From assembly GCF_030463565.1 (NCBI RefSeq), contig NC_134643.1:219098583-219162582 (forward strand): 64,000 bases of DNA, in the 5' to 3' direction. A program made the position numbers and the translations under genes. This DNA comes from Pelecanus crispus. Its lineage: Eukaryota > Chordata > Aves > Pelecaniformes > Pelecanidae. Shown piece by piece: positions 61,717-64,000 of this stretch (position 1 is the first letter of the stretch; every line of letters begins with the position of its first letter). The notes under the pieces were generated by a model that worked only from the letters and a program-made list of their open reading frames with translations, had not been told where the DNA came from and ran no database searches.

Positions 61717-64000
61717 AAAGCACTAATCAATAGTATAGCAATTACCAGGTATATGCTATTACAGGTTACTACAAACTCAGCATTAGTGAAGGAAACTTAT
61801 CAACAGTGTAACAGCTGATACACTGATGATTGATTACCTAGAAGGATATATCATATTGGCATGAAGTGAATTAGACAGATTTCAGAAGATGCCAAACCAT
61901 CCCAGAGGAGAGGGCAAACAGATCCTGGGGGGGACCCAACCATCCCCAAAAGAGGGGAGGACAAACTGAACCCCAGAAGTGGGCCCAGAGGAGGGACCAA
62001 GAAAATAACAGTCTCACTTCAAAGAGGATCTGTGTCAGAGTCTGGAGTCAGCCAGGAGTCCCTGGTGAGAGTCCAAGATCTTGTAGAAAGTTTGTGTGGA
62101 GAATTCAGCCTGTTTAGGAAAGGAAACATATGTGCAGCACGGGAAGTTATCAGGGAGAGAGGCTCGATTTTGGATTAAGACCTTTTTATATCATAGAGAC
62201 ATAAGAGAGTGTAGGACACCGCTACTGTAAGCAGCCAACAGGTGCTGATGGTTCTATTTCTAATTTTCTACTTTTCACCTGAACAGCCAATAGGTGATGA
62301 GGTTTCTATTCTTTCAGACCAATTTTTATTTTTCCAGACTGTTTTCCACCTTTTTAAACAATAAGTTGCCTTTACGGCCTCTTGTTTTTGTGGTTATGGG
62401 TGGTATCCCAGGATGCCTCTGGTTCTTAGGTACCACAGCTGTATTTCAGAGGCCAGCTGCACTTTTCAGGGATGTTTCTGGTTCCCAGCCTCACAGTTCC
62501 CAGGCTGGCAGACATACGCTCTGTCAGCATTTTTCAGCAGGCAGTTTCTTCTGTTCAGTAATTTTCCCTTCTAACCAGGCTGCCTTTCTGGCTGCTCACA
62601 TCAGGTATCAGCCTGATGTGCCAGCCCCTCGCCCCCAGCTGGCATGGTTTGTAGCAACTGCAGCACATGTTGTGGGAGATTTCTTCTGCTTCAGAACTGG
62701 TTTGTTTTCCTCCCTTTTACACCAGACTGGGAAGTGAGTTTGTTGAGTACCGCAGTACAGTACTGTATTGCTGCGTGCAGTGGCTGATTTCAGTGCATGT
62801 TCTTGTATATCATCTGCTGCCATCTTAATTATCAAACCTGCTGGCAGCAAAGAAAATGCAGGTATGAACTATCGATTGGCTTAGCAGGCAAAGACAGAAA
62901 AACTGTAGCTTTTTTTTTAAAATCAAATCTTGAGGATAGTTCAGAAGTTCACATGCTAACTTTGGGGACAGGAGAGCTGGCATTTCAGACCTTTCCCTAC
63001 TACATAACTCCCACAAACTGATGTGACAGTCAAGACCCTGTTTTTCAGATCTTTGTCACCCTCGGCAGCCTTGGGTGAGGCATCTCAATTCCTCCTGCTA
63101 CGGGTTGTGGGAACTGGTGTGCAGTAACATTGCTGATTCTTCCAGGGGTACAGCCACTGGAAAAGGCTCATGGCCCTGCCAGCCTGGGCTGTTCGTTGCT
63201 GCTCTTGGTGCTTCGCTTAACTCCCTCGACCATTGCACTGCCTTGACCGTGTGACTGCTTGTAGGGCCAGGCGAGGACTCTAGTCACTGATGGTGTGGGT
63301 GACTCGGAGTTAGCTCCTTCCTCTGCCTAGAGGAGCACAGAAGACCCACCCTGGGGGGATGCTCTAACCAGCACGATGTCTGCTCTTCTGAGATGGAGCC
63401 ATATTCCCTGCCCTGCTTGCAGCTGTGCAGCGTGACCACTGTAATGCAATATTCATTGGTCCAGAGGGAGTGAGTGAGAGAAAAACACCTTTGTAAGCCG
63501 ATTATTAGGGCAATCATGCAAGAGCGGGGAGCTGGCCTGTGCTTCACATGAAACATTTACATATTTCTTGGAGGCCAAATTGGGTTGCTGGTCAAAAGGG
63601 GTAATGTTACCACTGCCTTCAGCTAGGTTTGAATGAGGTCCATGTGCTTGGAGTGTCCCTACTAGATGATGGTCCTTTTCTGAGTGTGATGGGGAAGAAC
63701 GCTTGACAGATGCTCTGAGCAGCAAACAAGCATTTAGAGCTCAATTTTGTTACCATTTAAGCTGTGTGTGGATTTGGCCATTGAAACGTCCAGGGCATTT
63801 CAGGCCCCCTTGAGAGCAGAGGTGATGCCACCCCCCAGGCAGCTGGGAGCAGGAGCTGTGGACTGCACCCTGCTGCACATCCCTGGAGAAGGACAGAGGA
63901 ATTTCCGTCCCAAGAATTTTAGTCCTTCTGTTGCCATCATTGATCCCAGGCTAACGTGGCGTGGCTGTGCGTGCAGCGTGGCCAGATGGCATGCAATTGC
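61717..64000. other. Downstream region to window end
   Basis: No supported exon. Around 61,900-62,200 is an unusual purine-rich stretch (GAGGAGAGGGCAAACAGATC, then AAAGAGGGGAGGACAAACTG) that could belong to an unrecognised repeat. The remainder is ordinary sequence with short unsupported frames. ANKRD42 may continue through it as an intron. Confidence 0.5.

Overview
The window looks like nuclear DNA from a bird. It holds spliced genes with GT-AG introns, two CpG-island promoters, and several CR1 (chicken repeat 1) LINE copies. The CR1 copies are 5'-truncated and end in the ATTCTATG-type 3' tail typical of avian CR1. Which bird it is cannot be decided from the sequence alone.

Layout. (1) 1 to about 18.7 kb: gene-poor DNA with no recognisable coding exon. 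It holds old and young CR1 fragments, one nested inside another, and a 102-bp segment present twice 1.8 kb apart. (2) About 18.75-20.6 kb: a CpG island containing the PCF11 promoter. It carries eight same-strand CCAAT boxes, a 70-bp tandem duplication, a YY1-type element near the likely start site, and PCF11 exon 1. (3) 19,820-39,745: the complete PCF11 coding region on the + strand. I placed 16 coding exons by splice sites and phase; they join into an open frame of 1,709 codons. PCF11 is the scaffold subunit of cleavage factor II, which couples mRNA 3'-end cleavage to RNA polymerase II termination. Intron 1 holds a strong poly(A)-signal cluster that could serve the known self-limiting premature polyadenylation of this gene. 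(4) About 39.75-40.75 kb: PCF11 3'UTR with several AATAAA signals. (5) About 41.5-42.85 kb: a second CpG island, probably the ANKRD42 promoter. (6) 45,163-60,422: ten coding exons of ANKRD42 on the + strand, covering the ankyrin-repeat array and most of the C-terminal coiled coil. The first coding exon is ambiguous, and the last exon was not found before the window ends. (7) CR1 copies lie inside and after ANKRD42. One carries an unbroken reverse-transcriptase reading frame of about 370 codons.

The tandem PCF11-ANKRD42 order on one strand matches the vertebrate arrangement I know from human chromosome 11. I found no unknown multi-gene system. The points most worth checking are the promoter CCAAT array, the intron-1 poly(A) signals, the 60-bp coding minisatellite in PCF11, the unresolved ANKRD42 first exon, and the unusually open CR1.
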